Positions 17,297 through 25,379 of a DNA stretch of 40,672 bases are shown piece by piece. The notes beneath the pieces are model-generated. The model was not told where the DNA came from and made no database searches. It worked only from the letters and a program-made list of their open reading frames with translations. How positions within the stretch are numbered: position 1 is the stretch's first letter; every line of letters begins with the position of its first letter. Origin of the DNA: Planctomycetota bacterium (GTDB lineage Bacteria > Planctomycetota > MHYJ01 > JACPRB01); NCBI GenBank assembly GCA_035574235.1, contig DATLZA010000032.1, positions 1 through 40,672 on the forward strand, written 5' to 3'. Made by a program: the position numbers and the translations under genes.

Positions 17297-19149
17297 AGGT
17301 GGATCCGCGCGCCTTCCGCGGCCTCTCGCGGTTTCTCGCGCCGGCGGCCGGCGGACCTCTGGCCGATCGCGCGCTGGCCGAGGGCCGGATCACCCCCGCG
17401 CAGCTCGAGGAATGCATCCGCGAGCAGGACCGCACGGGCCGTCCGCTCGACGAGCTTCTGATCGAGCGCGGGTACCTCACCGCGGAGGAGGCGGCGCGGC
17501 TGCGGCAGCCGGCGCTGCCTCCGGAGGCGGCCCGCGCCGCGGAGGATCCGGCGCGGCTGGTGGGGCATTACATCCTGACGGAGGTCCTGGGCGCCGGCGG
17601 CATGGCGGAGGTCTGGAAAGCGTGGGACCGGTCGCTCGGCCGCTGGGTGGCGATCAAGTTCCTCAAGGACCACGTGGGCCATCAGACTCAGCGCCTGGAG
17701 CGGGAGGGCCGCATGGCCGGCCGTCTCTCGCACCCGGGAATCATCTCGATCTTCGAACGAGGCCGCCACGGGGACCGGGCCTATCTCGTGATGCCCTACG
17801 TCGAAGGGGCCCCGCCGCGGCCGCCGCTGGCGCCCCGCGAGGCCGCGCGCCTGGCCTGGGAGGTCGCTCAGGCCCTGGCGTATGCTCATGCGCAGGGGGT
17901 CATCCACCGGGACGTCAAGCCCGCCAACATCCTCGTCGAAAAGACCGGCCGCGCGGTCCTGGCCGATTTCGGACTGGCGATCGCCGGCGGATCGGGAGCC
18001 TCGCTCTGGGCCGTCTCGGGGACGCCCGAGTACGCCAGTCCGGAGCAGATCCGCGGCGAGGCGCTCGACGCCCGCACGGACGTCTATTCGCTGGGCGCGA
18101 CGCTCTATCACCTGCTGACGGGGCGGCCGCCTTTTTCGGGGCGCGACGCGGACGAGATCGGCCGCAAGGTTTTGGAGGCGCGGCCGGCGCCGCTTCGCGG
18201 GGTGCCCGCGCGCCTCCGGCGGATCGTCGAACGGGCCATGGAGCGCGACCGGGCCCGGCGCTATCCGGGGATGGCCGAGATGGCCGGGGATCTGCGGCGG
18301 TACCTCGAGGGGGCGGATCGGTCCCGGCTCACGTGGAAGGCGTGGGCGGCGGTCCTGGCGGCGGGGATTCTCCCGTGGGCGGTGGCGGGGGGGATCCTCT
18401 GGCGGGGGCGCGCCGAGACGCGGGAAGCCGAAGTCCGTTCGATGCTCGACGAAGCCCGCGGCGAGCTGGCGCGGGTGGAGGCGCTCCTCGCCTCGGCGGA
18501 GACGGCGGACGCGGACCGGATCCGCAGCGCCGCGTACAGCGCGGCGGCGCTTTTCCGGTATGCGGCCAAAATCGCCGGGAGGGAGCTCCCGGAGGCGTCC
18601 GCCGGAATCGGTCGCTGCTACGAGCTGACGGGCCAGGAGTCCTTGGCGGAGGAGGAATACCGCAAGGCCGAGCGGGACGTGCCGGAGGGGGCAATCGGTC
18701 TGGCGCGGATCTGGCTGCGCCGTCACCTGGAGGGCCGCCGGGAGATGGACTGGCTGGGGATGGCCCGGGGGCGTCTGGAGCGCGCCCGTCCCGGCAAGGG
18801 AGATCCGGCGGAAGCGCTTCTCCTCTACGCCTCGGGACGCAAAGAAGAGGCGCTGCGGGCGGGTTCGGCGGCGCTTGCCAAGGCATCGGGGGACGATCTT
18901 CTGCTTCTCGTGCTGGGCGTCGCGGCGTGCGACCTGGGGCGGTGGGAGGAGGCGGCGGCGCGGCTGGGGCGGGCGGTCGAGCTTCGGCCGGGGCAGGCGA
19001 TCCTCCGGTATTACCACGGTGTGGCGCTGGCCGGGAAGGGCGACCGCGCCGGGGCCCGCGAAGCCTTCGCGCAGGCGATCCAGGCGGCGCCGCCGGGATG
19101 GCTTCTTCTGGCCGAAGCGGAGCGCCGGCGGGCGGAGCTCGGCCGGTAG
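17284..19149 (+). CDS. Membrane Ser/Thr protein kinase with N-terminal MshEN-like and C-terminal TPR-like regions
   Basis: A 621-residue protein. Residues 25-75 (LADRALAEGRITPAQLEECI and DELLIERGYLTAEEA) resemble the GspE/PilB N-terminal MshEN-type domain, known in some families to bind c-di-GMP. The kinase domain spans about 93-342: glycine loop GAGGMAEVWKAWD, Lys125 in VAIK, HRDVKPANIL with Asp210, DFG at 228-230, and GTPEYASPEQ. One membrane helix (about 353-373) separates it from a helical tail with TPR-like repeats (GRWEEAAARLGRAVELRPGQ). The start overlaps the sigma gene by 13 bases. A Met three codons later would make an ATGA overlap and is an equally good start. It probably phosphorylates the sigma factor. 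Confidence 0.87.
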   Translation: MALMKVDPRAFRGLSRFLAPAAGGPLADRALAEGRITPAQLEECIREQDRTGRPLDELLIERGYLTAEEAARLRQPALPPEAARAAEDPARLVGHYILTEVLGAGGMAEVWKAWDRSLGRWVAIKFLKDHVGHQTQRLEREGRMAGRLSHPGIISIFERGRHGDRAYLVMPYVEGAPPRPPLAPREAARLAWEVAQALAYAHAQGVIHRDVKPANILVEKTGRAVLADFGLAIAGGSGASLWAVSGTPEYASPEQIRGEALDARTDVYSLGATLYHLLTGRPPFSGRDADEIGRKVLEARPAPLRGVPARLRRIVERAMERDRARRYPGMAEMAGDLRRYLEGADRSRLTWKAWAAVLAAGILPWAVAGGILWRGRAETREAEVRSMLDEARGELARVEALLASAETADADRIRSAAYSAAALFRYAAKIAGRELPEASAGIGRCYELTGQESLAEEEYRKAERDVPEGAIGLARIWLRRHLEGRREMDWLGMARGRLERARPGKGDPAEALLLYASGRKEEALRAGSAALAKASGDDLLLLVLGVAACDLGRWEEAAARLGRAVELRPGQAILRYYHGVALAGKGDRAGAREAFAQAIQAAPPGWLLLAEAERRRAELGR

Positions 19150-20980
<1,831 letters not shown>

Positions 20981-21009
20981 GCGGCGCCCCTGGGGGCTCG
21001 GGAAACGAA

Positions 21010-21237
21010 TTACGCGAAGTAGGCCTTGCCGGACTTGTAGACCACCCCCGGCAGGAAGAGCTCCGCGTCCTCGAGCTCCTCGATTTCCTGGATTTCGATG
21101 GTCGGCCGGAGCTTGGGGAAGGGGAAGTTATCCAGGAGGTAACGTTTGGCGGCCTCGGCGTCGCGTTCGATGACGTGGAAATTCTGGTAGAACTTGCGTC
21201 CGTCGTTGCCGGTCACGAGGATATTCCATTTCTTCAT
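21010..21237 (-). CDS. Small conserved-looking protein, function unknown
   Basis: A 75-residue protein: MKKWNILVTGNDGRKFYQNF, then HVIERDAEAAKRYLLDNFPF and an acidic EIQEIEELEDAELFL segment, ending GVVYKSGKAYFA. Predicted as a small alpha/beta fold with no signal peptide or membrane helix. The beginning resembles a nucleotide-fold strand but has no glycine loop. It lies between the displaced tRNA fragment and gmd and reads the same way. A TATAAT box (21270-21275) lies about 32 bases before the ATG, with a GGAGGGAGG stretch in between. I do not recognise the family. Confidence 0.6.
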   Translation of the reverse strand: MKKWNILVTGNDGRKFYQNFHVIERDAEAAKRYLLDNFPFPKLRPTIEIQEIEELEDAELFLPGVVYKSGKAYFA

Positions 21238-21269
21238 GGGATGGCGCGGCCTCCCTCCGTACGGTGGGG

Positions 21270-21275
21270 ATTATA
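21270..21275 (-). promoter_or_regulatory. -10 box for the small protein gene
   Basis: A perfect TATAAT read leftward, 32 bases before the ATG; no clear -35 hexamer. Confidence 0.35.
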
Positions 21276-21335
21276 GCTCATGGGGACCGGAGCGTGCCGC
21301 GCCTTTTCCGGGCGCGGGGGACAGGGAGGTGAAAG

Positions 21336-21389
21336 TGGGCGCGAGAGGAGTCGAACCTCCACGGGTGTGACCCCACCAGGTCCTGAACC
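21336..21389 (-). pseudogene. Displaced 3' half of the original tRNA-Leu(CAG)
   Basis: Read leftward: the anticodon arm from the att core, a class II variable arm (GGGGTCACACCC), the T arm GGAGG-TTCGACT-CCTCT and the acceptor strand CGCGCCC plus discriminator A. There is no 5' half next to it. Its acceptor strand pairs perfectly with the 5' strand GGGCGCG of the tRNA at 30155-30241. It is therefore the host's old 3' end, separated when the provirus integrated. No CCA is encoded here (CTT follows). Confidence 0.85.
21375..21389. other. attL core
   Basis: ACCAGGTCCTGAACC, the copy at the left boundary. It forms the anticodon arm of the displaced tRNA fragment. With the flanking bases it makes a perfect 13-bp hairpin, CCCCACCAGGTCC (21371-21383) against GGACCTGGTGGGG (21393-21405). 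Confidence 0.8.
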
Positions 21390-21429
21390 GGCGGACCTGG
21401 TGGGGGTCCCTAGTGGGCCGCGACCGATT

Positions 21430-21465
21430 GTCACACTTTTCGGCGCAGATTTTGTCACCACTTTT
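21430..21465. repeat. Candidate integrase arm-type sites, left
   Basis: GTCACACTTTTCG at 21430-21442 and GTCACCACTTTT at 21454-21465 are two direct copies of GTCAC(N)CTTTT 24 bases apart. Matching copies lie at the other end of the element (30086-30107). Lambda-type integrases bind such repeats through their N-terminal domain. Confidence 0.55.
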
Positions 21466-21488
21466 ATGATTCGTAAAGTCTTTTTTTG

Positions 21489-21540
21489 TCAAAAAATTTT
21501 TTGAATTTTTCTTGATTCCGAGAAAAAATTTGCGTAAATT
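21489..21540 (+). promoter_or_regulatory. A+T-rich region with palindrome and putative rep promoter
   Basis: TCAAAAAATTTTTTGA (21489-21504) is a perfect 16-bp palindrome. It is followed by TTGATT (21512-21517), a 17-base spacer and TAAATT (21535-21540), a good sigma-70 layout. The block is strikingly A+T-rich against the rest of the window and may also be the melting region of the replication origin. Confidence 0.5.
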
Positions 21541-21564
21541 TTTGCTGGCGGCCCGGGGGTGCGG

Positions 21565-21612
21565 TTCCACCATATCCGGCCCTCGGGTCCGCCCGAAAAC
21601 GGCATGGTGGAA
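21565..21612. repeat. Inverted repeat around the rep start, candidate origin or operator
   Basis: TTCCACCAT and ATGGTGGAA form a perfect 9-bp inverted repeat around a 30-base loop rich in CCGG/CGGG. The right arm contains the proposed rep start codon. This could be the nick-site hairpin for Rep or a translational/transcriptional control site. Confidence 0.4.
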
Positions 21613-23031
21613 TCGGCCTTTGAAGCAGCGGCAAATGCGACCGATGACCTGGTCCCGGTGTATCCCCGCCGTGGATATCGTCGGTCCCGCACGCCGTCCG
21701 ACGTCCACCCTTCCGCCGAAAAATTCAAAGCTTGTCAAACTCGGGAGCTGCGGGCCATGATCCCGGATCCCGATACGGGTGAGTACACCCTGCGGGCCGT
21801 GACGTGTTCTGGACGCCGTGGGGCCTGGCGTTGCACCCGGTGCCGCCGCCGGTGGCAGTACCGGACCTCCCGGGCCTTGGCGCGGGTGCTGGCGGACCTC
21901 CCGGGGGAATGGGTCTATCTCGTGGTCACCGCGGACCCGCTCCGGACCGGTACCGGCGCATGGTCGACGTGGATGACGTTCACCGACTCGGTGGCCGGGC
22001 TCGTCCGGGACCTCCGGCGGGTCTACGGTGACGTGGAATACGTCCGCGTATTCGCGCAAACTGAGAATGGCCTGCCCCACGCGGACATCTTGCTTCGGGC
22101 TCCGGAGGGGGGCTGGGTGGCCCGTCGGGCTCCCGTGGGCCGTGGCCGCCGCCGGGACACTGACCGCCGCGGGTTCGACGGCCTGGATGGCCTGGGCCGG
22201 GCAATCCAGGTTCTCCTCCAGAAGCACCGCCTGGGCCATCAGCACGCCATCCAGCCCGTACGCCACGGGACAGCGGACCGGCTTTCGGGATACCTAGTCA
22301 AGTCCGAGCAACTGCCGGTATCGTCCCCCCTCCCCGCGTGGCGGGTCCTGGACGGGTCCCGGGCTGTCCGCCGGGTCCTGGCCGCGGGACGCCGGGAGCT
22401 GGACGCCGCCCCCGCTCCCGAACCCGTCCCCGTCCCCGCTCTTGATAAGCTGTATATAAGCACGGTATCGCCATTTTCTTCCCTTCCCCTCTCTCCTGAC
22501 AAAAACAAATTTGTAGAAAGTATCGATGACGCGAAGGCGAAGCCTGAGCGTCCGGGGGGGATCCGGGGGGTCTCCCCCCGGTCTCACAAACTGCACCGTG
22601 TGCAGTCCCTGCGGCTCCGACACGTGCTGGACCGTGCCGTCAACGCCACCGAGTCCGCCATCGGCATCCGGCTATCGGACCCGCTCCGGGACAAACTGCG
22701 CCGCCGCCTGCGCCGCCTGAAGTTTTTCAACCTCGAGACGGTGCAGGACATTGCCCGCCGGGCCGTGGACTTCGCGTGGGGCGACCCGGAACAGATTCTT
22801 CGTCCGCAATTCCCACCTCGCGGCCTGATCGTCCCGGAGTCTCCGCCGTGGGCTGATCCGCGCCGCCCGGGCTGGGGCCACTGGACCGCATGGGACCGGG
22901 CCGTTGTCGATTGGTTTTCCGAAGCCCTGGCGGCTTTGTGGAGCCGGGAACCTGCCTTCCTCGAAATTTTGGACTGGGTTCGCGAGAACGTTCTGCGAAC
23001 TGCACAATGTGCAGTGAGGGGGACCAGATGA
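21604..23031 (+). CDS. rep: Rolling-circle replication initiator (HUH-type endonuclease, H-x-D variant)
   Basis: About 475 residues from the chosen ATG. A Cys cluster (C44, C68, C77, C80; WRCTRCRRRW) resembles the N-terminal zinc finger of phage Reps. Motif 1 is VYLVVTADP (104-112). Motif 2 is GLPHADILLR, where HUH proteins have H-U-H; here the second His is Asp161. Motif 3 is GYLVKSEQL with Tyr230 and Lys233, the expected nicking Tyr and Y-x-x-K. The C-terminal half is Arg-rich and unrecognised. In the family, Rep nicks the origin and drives rolling-circle replication. The start is uncertain: no ribosome site, and an ATG at 21757 would lose C44. The end overlaps the recombinase gene. Confidence 0.7.
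   Translation: MVESAFEAAANATDDLVPVYPRRGYRRSRTPSDVHPSAEKFKACQTRELRAMIPDPDTGEYTLRAVTCSGRRGAWRCTRCRRRWQYRTSRALARVLADLPGEWVYLVVTADPLRTGTGAWSTWMTFTDSVAGLVRDLRRVYGDVEYVRVFAQTENGLPHADILLRAPEGGWVARRAPVGRGRRRDTDRRGFDGLDGLGRAIQVLLQKHRLGHQHAIQPVRHGTADRLSGYLVKSEQLPVSSPLPAWRVLDGSRAVRRVLAAGRRELDAAPAPEPVPVPALDKLYISTVSPFSSLPLSPDKNKFVESIDDAKAKPERPGGIRGVSPRSHKLHRVQSLRLRHVLDRAVNATESAIGIRLSDPLRDKLRRRLRRLKFFNLETVQDIARRAVDFAWGDPEQILRPQFPPRGLIVPESPPWADPRRPGWGHWTAWDRAVVDWFSEALAALWSREPAFLEILDWVRENVLRTAQCAVRGTR
22589..22606. repeat. 18-bp palindrome, copy 1
   Basis: AACTGCACCGTGTGCAGT, with arms AACTGCAC/GTGCAGT, inside the rep coding region. The same palindrome recurs at 22998-23015. Confidence 0.5.
22998..23015. 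repeat. 18-bp palindrome, copy 2
   Basis: AACTGCACAATGTGCAGT lies 12 bases before the serine recombinase ATG. Its core CTGCACA-A-TGTGCAG is a perfect 7-1-7 dyad. It could be a repressor or recombinase site controlling that gene. Confidence 0.5.
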
Positions 23032-23612
23032 CCAGAGCCGCATTGTACGCCCGCGTTTCCACCGCCGACCAAAACGCCGACATCCAGCTTGCCCGGCTCC
23101 GGGATTTTGCCGCCGCCCGCGGGTGGACCGCCGAAGAATTCGTCGACCGTGGAATTTCCGGCTCCCGCTCGAGCCGTCCCGCCCTGGACGCCATGATGGC
23201 CCGGGTCCGCCGCCGCGAATTCAGCGTCGTGGCCGTCGTGCGCCTGGACCGCCTGGGCCGCTCCCTCCGGCATCTTCTTGGCATCATCGAAGAACTTGAA
23301 CGCCTGAAGGTCGACCTGGTGGCCACGGACCAACCCATCGACACCTCCTCCCCGACCGGGAAACTGCTCTTCTCCGTGGTCGGGGCGGTAGCGGAATTCG
23401 AACGCTCGCTTATCGCGGAACGCGTTTCGGCGGGTATGCGCCTGGCGCGGCAGAACGGAGTCCGCATCGGACGTCCGCCGGTCCCGCTTCCGGGGGCGGA
23501 AGTCCTCCGTTCCCGCCTGGAGGAGGGGGCGAGTCTCCGCGCCCTGGCGAAGGAATACCGGGTGTCGATTCCGACGCTGCGCCGGGCCATGAATGCCAGC
23601 TTCCCGGCCTGA
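23028..23612 (+). CDS. Small serine recombinase (resolvase/invertase family)
   Basis: A 194-residue protein, the normal length for resolvase/invertase enzymes. The N-terminus ALYARVSTADQNADIQ carries the nucleophile Ser11 and Arg9. VVRLDRLGRSLRHL supplies the catalytic arginines near 72-78. LLFSVVGAVAEFERSLIAER is the conserved dimer helix, and the C-terminus is a helix-turn-helix (SLRALAKEYRVSIPTLRRAM). It starts within the rep stop (ATGA) with a GAGGGGGA ribosome site. In an element that already has a tyrosine integrase, a role in multimer resolution or in DNA inversion is more likely than integration. A duplicated element overlaps its 3' end. Confidence 0.88.
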   Translation: MTRAALYARVSTADQNADIQLARLRDFAAARGWTAEEFVDRGISGSRSSRPALDAMMARVRRREFSVVAVVRLDRLGRSLRHLLGIIEELERLKVDLVATDQPIDTSSPTGKLLFSVVGAVAEFERSLIAERVSAGMRLARQNGVRIGRPPVPLPGAEVLRSRLEEGASLRALAKEYRVSIPTLRRAMNASFPA

Positions 23613-23670
23613 TAGGGAAGACCGAACCATGTTGCCACTGATGCCAGCTTCCCGGCCTGATAGGGAAGAC
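23593..23670 (+). repeat. Two direct copies of a 30-bp hairpin-containing sequence
   Basis: Identical 30-base units occupy 23593-23622 and 23641-23670, separated by 18 bases. Each contains CTTCCC...GGGAAG, a 6-bp stem with a 9-base loop. The first copy includes the last codons and stop of the serine recombinase. The units could be recombinase sites, or a duplication created by it. Confidence 0.7.
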
Positions 23671-23751
23671 AAGAGGGCGGACAGGCTCCGCCGAAAAGAA
23701 AAGTAGTCCTTTTTTCCCGGTTTCTTCCCGGCTTTTTTTCCGCTGGGGAAT

Positions 23752-23779
23752 CCGACAAAATTTAGTCGGGCTTTTTTTT
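23752..23779 (+). terminator. Rho-independent terminator after the rep-recombinase unit
   Basis: Stem CCGAC/GTCGG with loop AAAATTTA is followed by GCTTTTTTTT. It lies between the rightward recombinase gene and the end of the leftward ATPase gene. A further hairpin, GGCGGA/TCCGCC, lies upstream. Confidence 0.7.
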
Positions 23780-23782
23780 CTG

Positions 23783-24325
23783 CTAGATCCCTAAACCCAT
23801 CCGAAGCTCAATGAACTCCCCCCGCTCAAGGTCAACGGGATCCCGCGCAACGCCGAACTCCCGCCGCAGGTAGTCCCGCGCCCGGGGCGACAACGTCCGG
23901 AAAACCAGCAGGACGTCGGTCACCGCCCAAAGCTCTTGGGCCGCATCCGCAACGTGCTGGGTCGTGAAGTAAAGGTCCACGCCAAGCGCCCGATGAATCC
24001 TCAACACGCGCCGGAGAGACTGCGGCATGCTGTGGGCCGACGCATACCAACGGCTTTCGTCGAGGACTACGACCAGGTTCCCGACCGACAGGATGGCCGC
24101 GAAGAGATTCTCCGCGCGGTCAGTTTCCACGGCGGCAAACGCGCCCCGAACGGCTTGGACGAACGCCTGGGCTTCGGAGTAGTGGGGAAGATTCGCAAGC
24201 GCCGGGGTTCTCCCGGGGTCCAGCGCCAGCAGTCCTACGCCGCGTTCATGCGCCCGCAGGGTTGCCCGGCGGACTAGTTCCGTCGTTTTGCCGCTGCCCG
24301 GACAGCCGATTGCCCCGACGATCAT
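23783..24325 (-). CDS. Short P-loop ATPase, probable genome-packaging ATPase
   Basis: A 180-residue protein with Walker A GCPGSGKT at 7-14, a hydrophobic Walker B strand LVVVLDES at 84-91, and YFTTQHVAD near 119-127, which fits the sensor/Gln position of FtsK-HerA ATPases. It lacks the C-terminal membrane helix of filamentous-phage Zot proteins and is half their length. In small tailless phages such ATPases (for example PM2 P9) pump DNA into the capsid. The ATG lies 80 bases inside the upstream gene, in another frame; the Walker A motif near the N-terminus requires a start there. No strong ribosome site is visible. Confidence 0.65.
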   Translation of the reverse strand: MIVGAIGCPGSGKTTELVRRATLRAHERGVGLLALDPGRTPALANLPHYSEAQAFVQAVRGAFAAVETDRAENLFAAILSVGNLVVVLDESRWYASAHSMPQSLRRVLRIHRALGVDLYFTTQHVADAAQELWAVTDVLLVFRTLSPRARDYLRREFGVARDPVDLERGEFIELRMGLGI

Positions 24326-24932
24326 TTTTCCACCCGGCCCAAACCGCCATTCCCAACGCCAGCCCGTCGATGACCAGCGCCACCGTGACGGCGGTTTTCG
24401 GGTCCCCCTTGGTCCCGGTCAGCTTCTCAATCGTGGTCATTGTCTCGCGCGGGAATTGACGGAGAGTTTGCAAGACGAATTCGTTCGGAGCGGGTGCGCG
24501 AAAAGGCACGAATTCCGCCACCAGAGCACACGCCAAAGTGCGGAGTCCGATGTAGGCCTGGACCGCGGCTTCCCGTTCGTTTTCCGTCGGTTCCGTTGCC
24601 GTTTTTGCGGTTTCCGTTGGGGGAGAAATTGCGGGCGCGCCCTCGAGCCCAGTTTCCTGCGCAATTTTTACCGGATCCGGCGGTTTTTCCGCGCCTTGCC
24701 CGCCCGACGATTCCGCTGGGAAAACCGTCGTTTCCGTTGAATTTTCCGGCGGTTTCGTTGAATTTTCCGTCGGCGGCGTCAACATTTCCGCCAGTAGCGT
24801 CGATTTGTCGTCCCGAATCCACGCCCGAATCGTCGATTCCGATACGCGTTCTTCGCGCGCCACCCGGCGCAGGGGTTCTCCCGCCCGAACGCGCGCCAGA
24901 ATCCGGTCCCGCTTGCGCGCCTGATAGGCCAC
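24246..24932 (-). CDS. Helix-turn-helix protein with low-complexity linker and C-terminal hydrophobic segment
   Basis: A 228-residue protein with a GTG start. Residues 5-45 (RKRDRILARVRAGEPLRRVA and REERVSESTIRAWIRD) form a helix-turn-helix of the transposase/terminase-small type. The middle (about 50-115) is Thr/Pro/Glu/Asn-rich with repeats such as TENSTKPPENSTETT. The last part includes a likely membrane helix, AVTVALVIDGLALGMAVWAG. It may be the regulator that acts on the palindrome at 25144-25162, or a DNA-recognition partner of the packaging ATPase downstream. A membrane-attached HTH protein is unusual. It overlaps the coiled-coil gene by one base and the ATPase gene by 80. Confidence 0.6.
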   Translation of the reverse strand: MAYQARKRDRILARVRAGEPLRRVAREERVSESTIRAWIRDDKSTLLAEMLTPPTENSTKPPENSTETTVFPAESSGGQGAEKPPDPVKIAQETGLEGAPAISPPTETAKTATEPTENEREAAVQAYIGLRTLACALVAEFVPFRAPAPNEFVLQTLRQFPRETMTTIEKLTGTKGDPKTAVTVALVIDGLALGMAVWAGWKNDRRGNRLSGQRQNDGTSPPGNPAGA

Positions 24933-25111
24933 TACCAGTCCTCCCGCGGGGGTTTTTCCCGCTTGGCCGCCGACGCCGCCCCGCCGATTTTGGCCGCGAG
25001 TTTCTTTTTCAGTTCGTCCACTTCTTCGCGCAGGACCTGGTAGCGCGCTTCGAGCCGCTCCAGCCGCTCGATTTCCGCCTGGGGTTGTTCGGGCTTCTTC
25101 TCTTCGGTCAT
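24932..25111 (-). CDS. Small coiled-coil protein, function unknown
   Basis: A 59-residue protein: MTEEKKPEQPQAEIERLERL, then EARYQVLREEVDELKKKLAA, a clear heptad-type coiled coil, ending in a Lys/Pro-rich tail. I used the Met preceded by GCAGGGGGACGTC rather than an in-frame Met 14 codons upstream, which has no ribosome site. It is the first gene of the leftward trio, and its stop codon shares one base with the next gene's GTG start. The family is unknown. Confidence 0.6.
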   Translation of the reverse strand: MTEEKKPEQPQAEIERLERLEARYQVLREEVDELKKKLAAKIGGAASAAKREKPPREDW

Positions 25112-25142
25112 GACGTCCCCCTGCAAAATTTCCTTGGTTGAC

Positions 25143-25171
25143 GTTATAAGCAATGCTTATAAGTGAGTCAA
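25143..25171 (-). promoter_or_regulatory. Promoter of the leftward trio (HTH/ATPase unit)
   Basis: Read leftward, TTGACT, 17 bases, TATAAC: near-consensus sigma-70. It fully overlaps the 19-bp palindrome at 25144-25162. On the opposite strand TTGGTT (25134-25139) and TTATAA make a candidate promoter for the structural genes. Confidence 0.6.
25144..25162. promoter_or_regulatory. 19-bp perfect palindrome, candidate operator of a divergent switch
   Basis: TTATAAGCA-A-TGCTTATAA, with arms of nine bases around one central base. It spans the spacer and -10 boxes of both divergent promoters, so one bound protein could repress both directions. Confidence 0.6.
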
Positions 25172-25196
25172 CAGTAATTGCGAAAGGGGATGAACG

Positions 25197-25364
25197 ATGA
25201 AGTTTGCGCTCGCCGTTGCGGCTGGGGTTGCAGCCGCGAAGCTGGTAGCTCCGAAGGTGCAGAACGCCCTGGACGTCCCGGCTACGCAGGGGTTCGGCAC
25301 CGATGACCTCATTGAGCTGGGAATTGCGGTCGGGGCCGCGTACCTGATCCGCTCGGTCCTCTAA
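25197..25364 (+). CDS. Small two-helix hydrophobic protein, first gene of the structural row
   Basis: A 55-residue protein read directly from the sequence: MKFALAVAAGVAAAKLVAPK, VQNALDVPATQGFGTDDLIE, LGIAVGAAYLIRSVL. It has two short hydrophobic stretches and a central polar loop. A GAAAGGGGATGAACG region with AAAGGGG precedes the ATG. Such small hydrophobic proteins are common in the internal membrane of corticovirus-like particles. Placed 15 bases before the capsid gene, it is likely a virion membrane protein. A filamentous-phage coat protein was considered, but the rest of the gene set argues against it. Confidence 0.6.
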   Translation: MKFALAVAAGVAAAKLVAPKVQNALDVPATQGFGTDDLIELGIAVGAAYLIRSVL

Positions 25365-25379
25365 TCAGGAGAAAGAGCC

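Noticed and set aside
21336-21420. A second intact tRNA gene
   Set aside because: Only the 3' half is present. The sequence where the 5' half should be is a hairpin belonging to the element, with no acceptor or D arm.
24580-24800. Recurrent TTTCCGTT-like words as an uptake-signal or CRISPR-like array
   Set aside because: Spacing is irregular and the repeats simply encode the Thr/Asn/Glu/Pro-rich linker of the HTH protein.
24440-25141. Rightward 233-codon frame over the HTH and coiled-coil genes
   Set aside because: Pro/Arg/Phe-rich composition without ribosome site. The leftward genes have coupled starts and a recognisable HTH.
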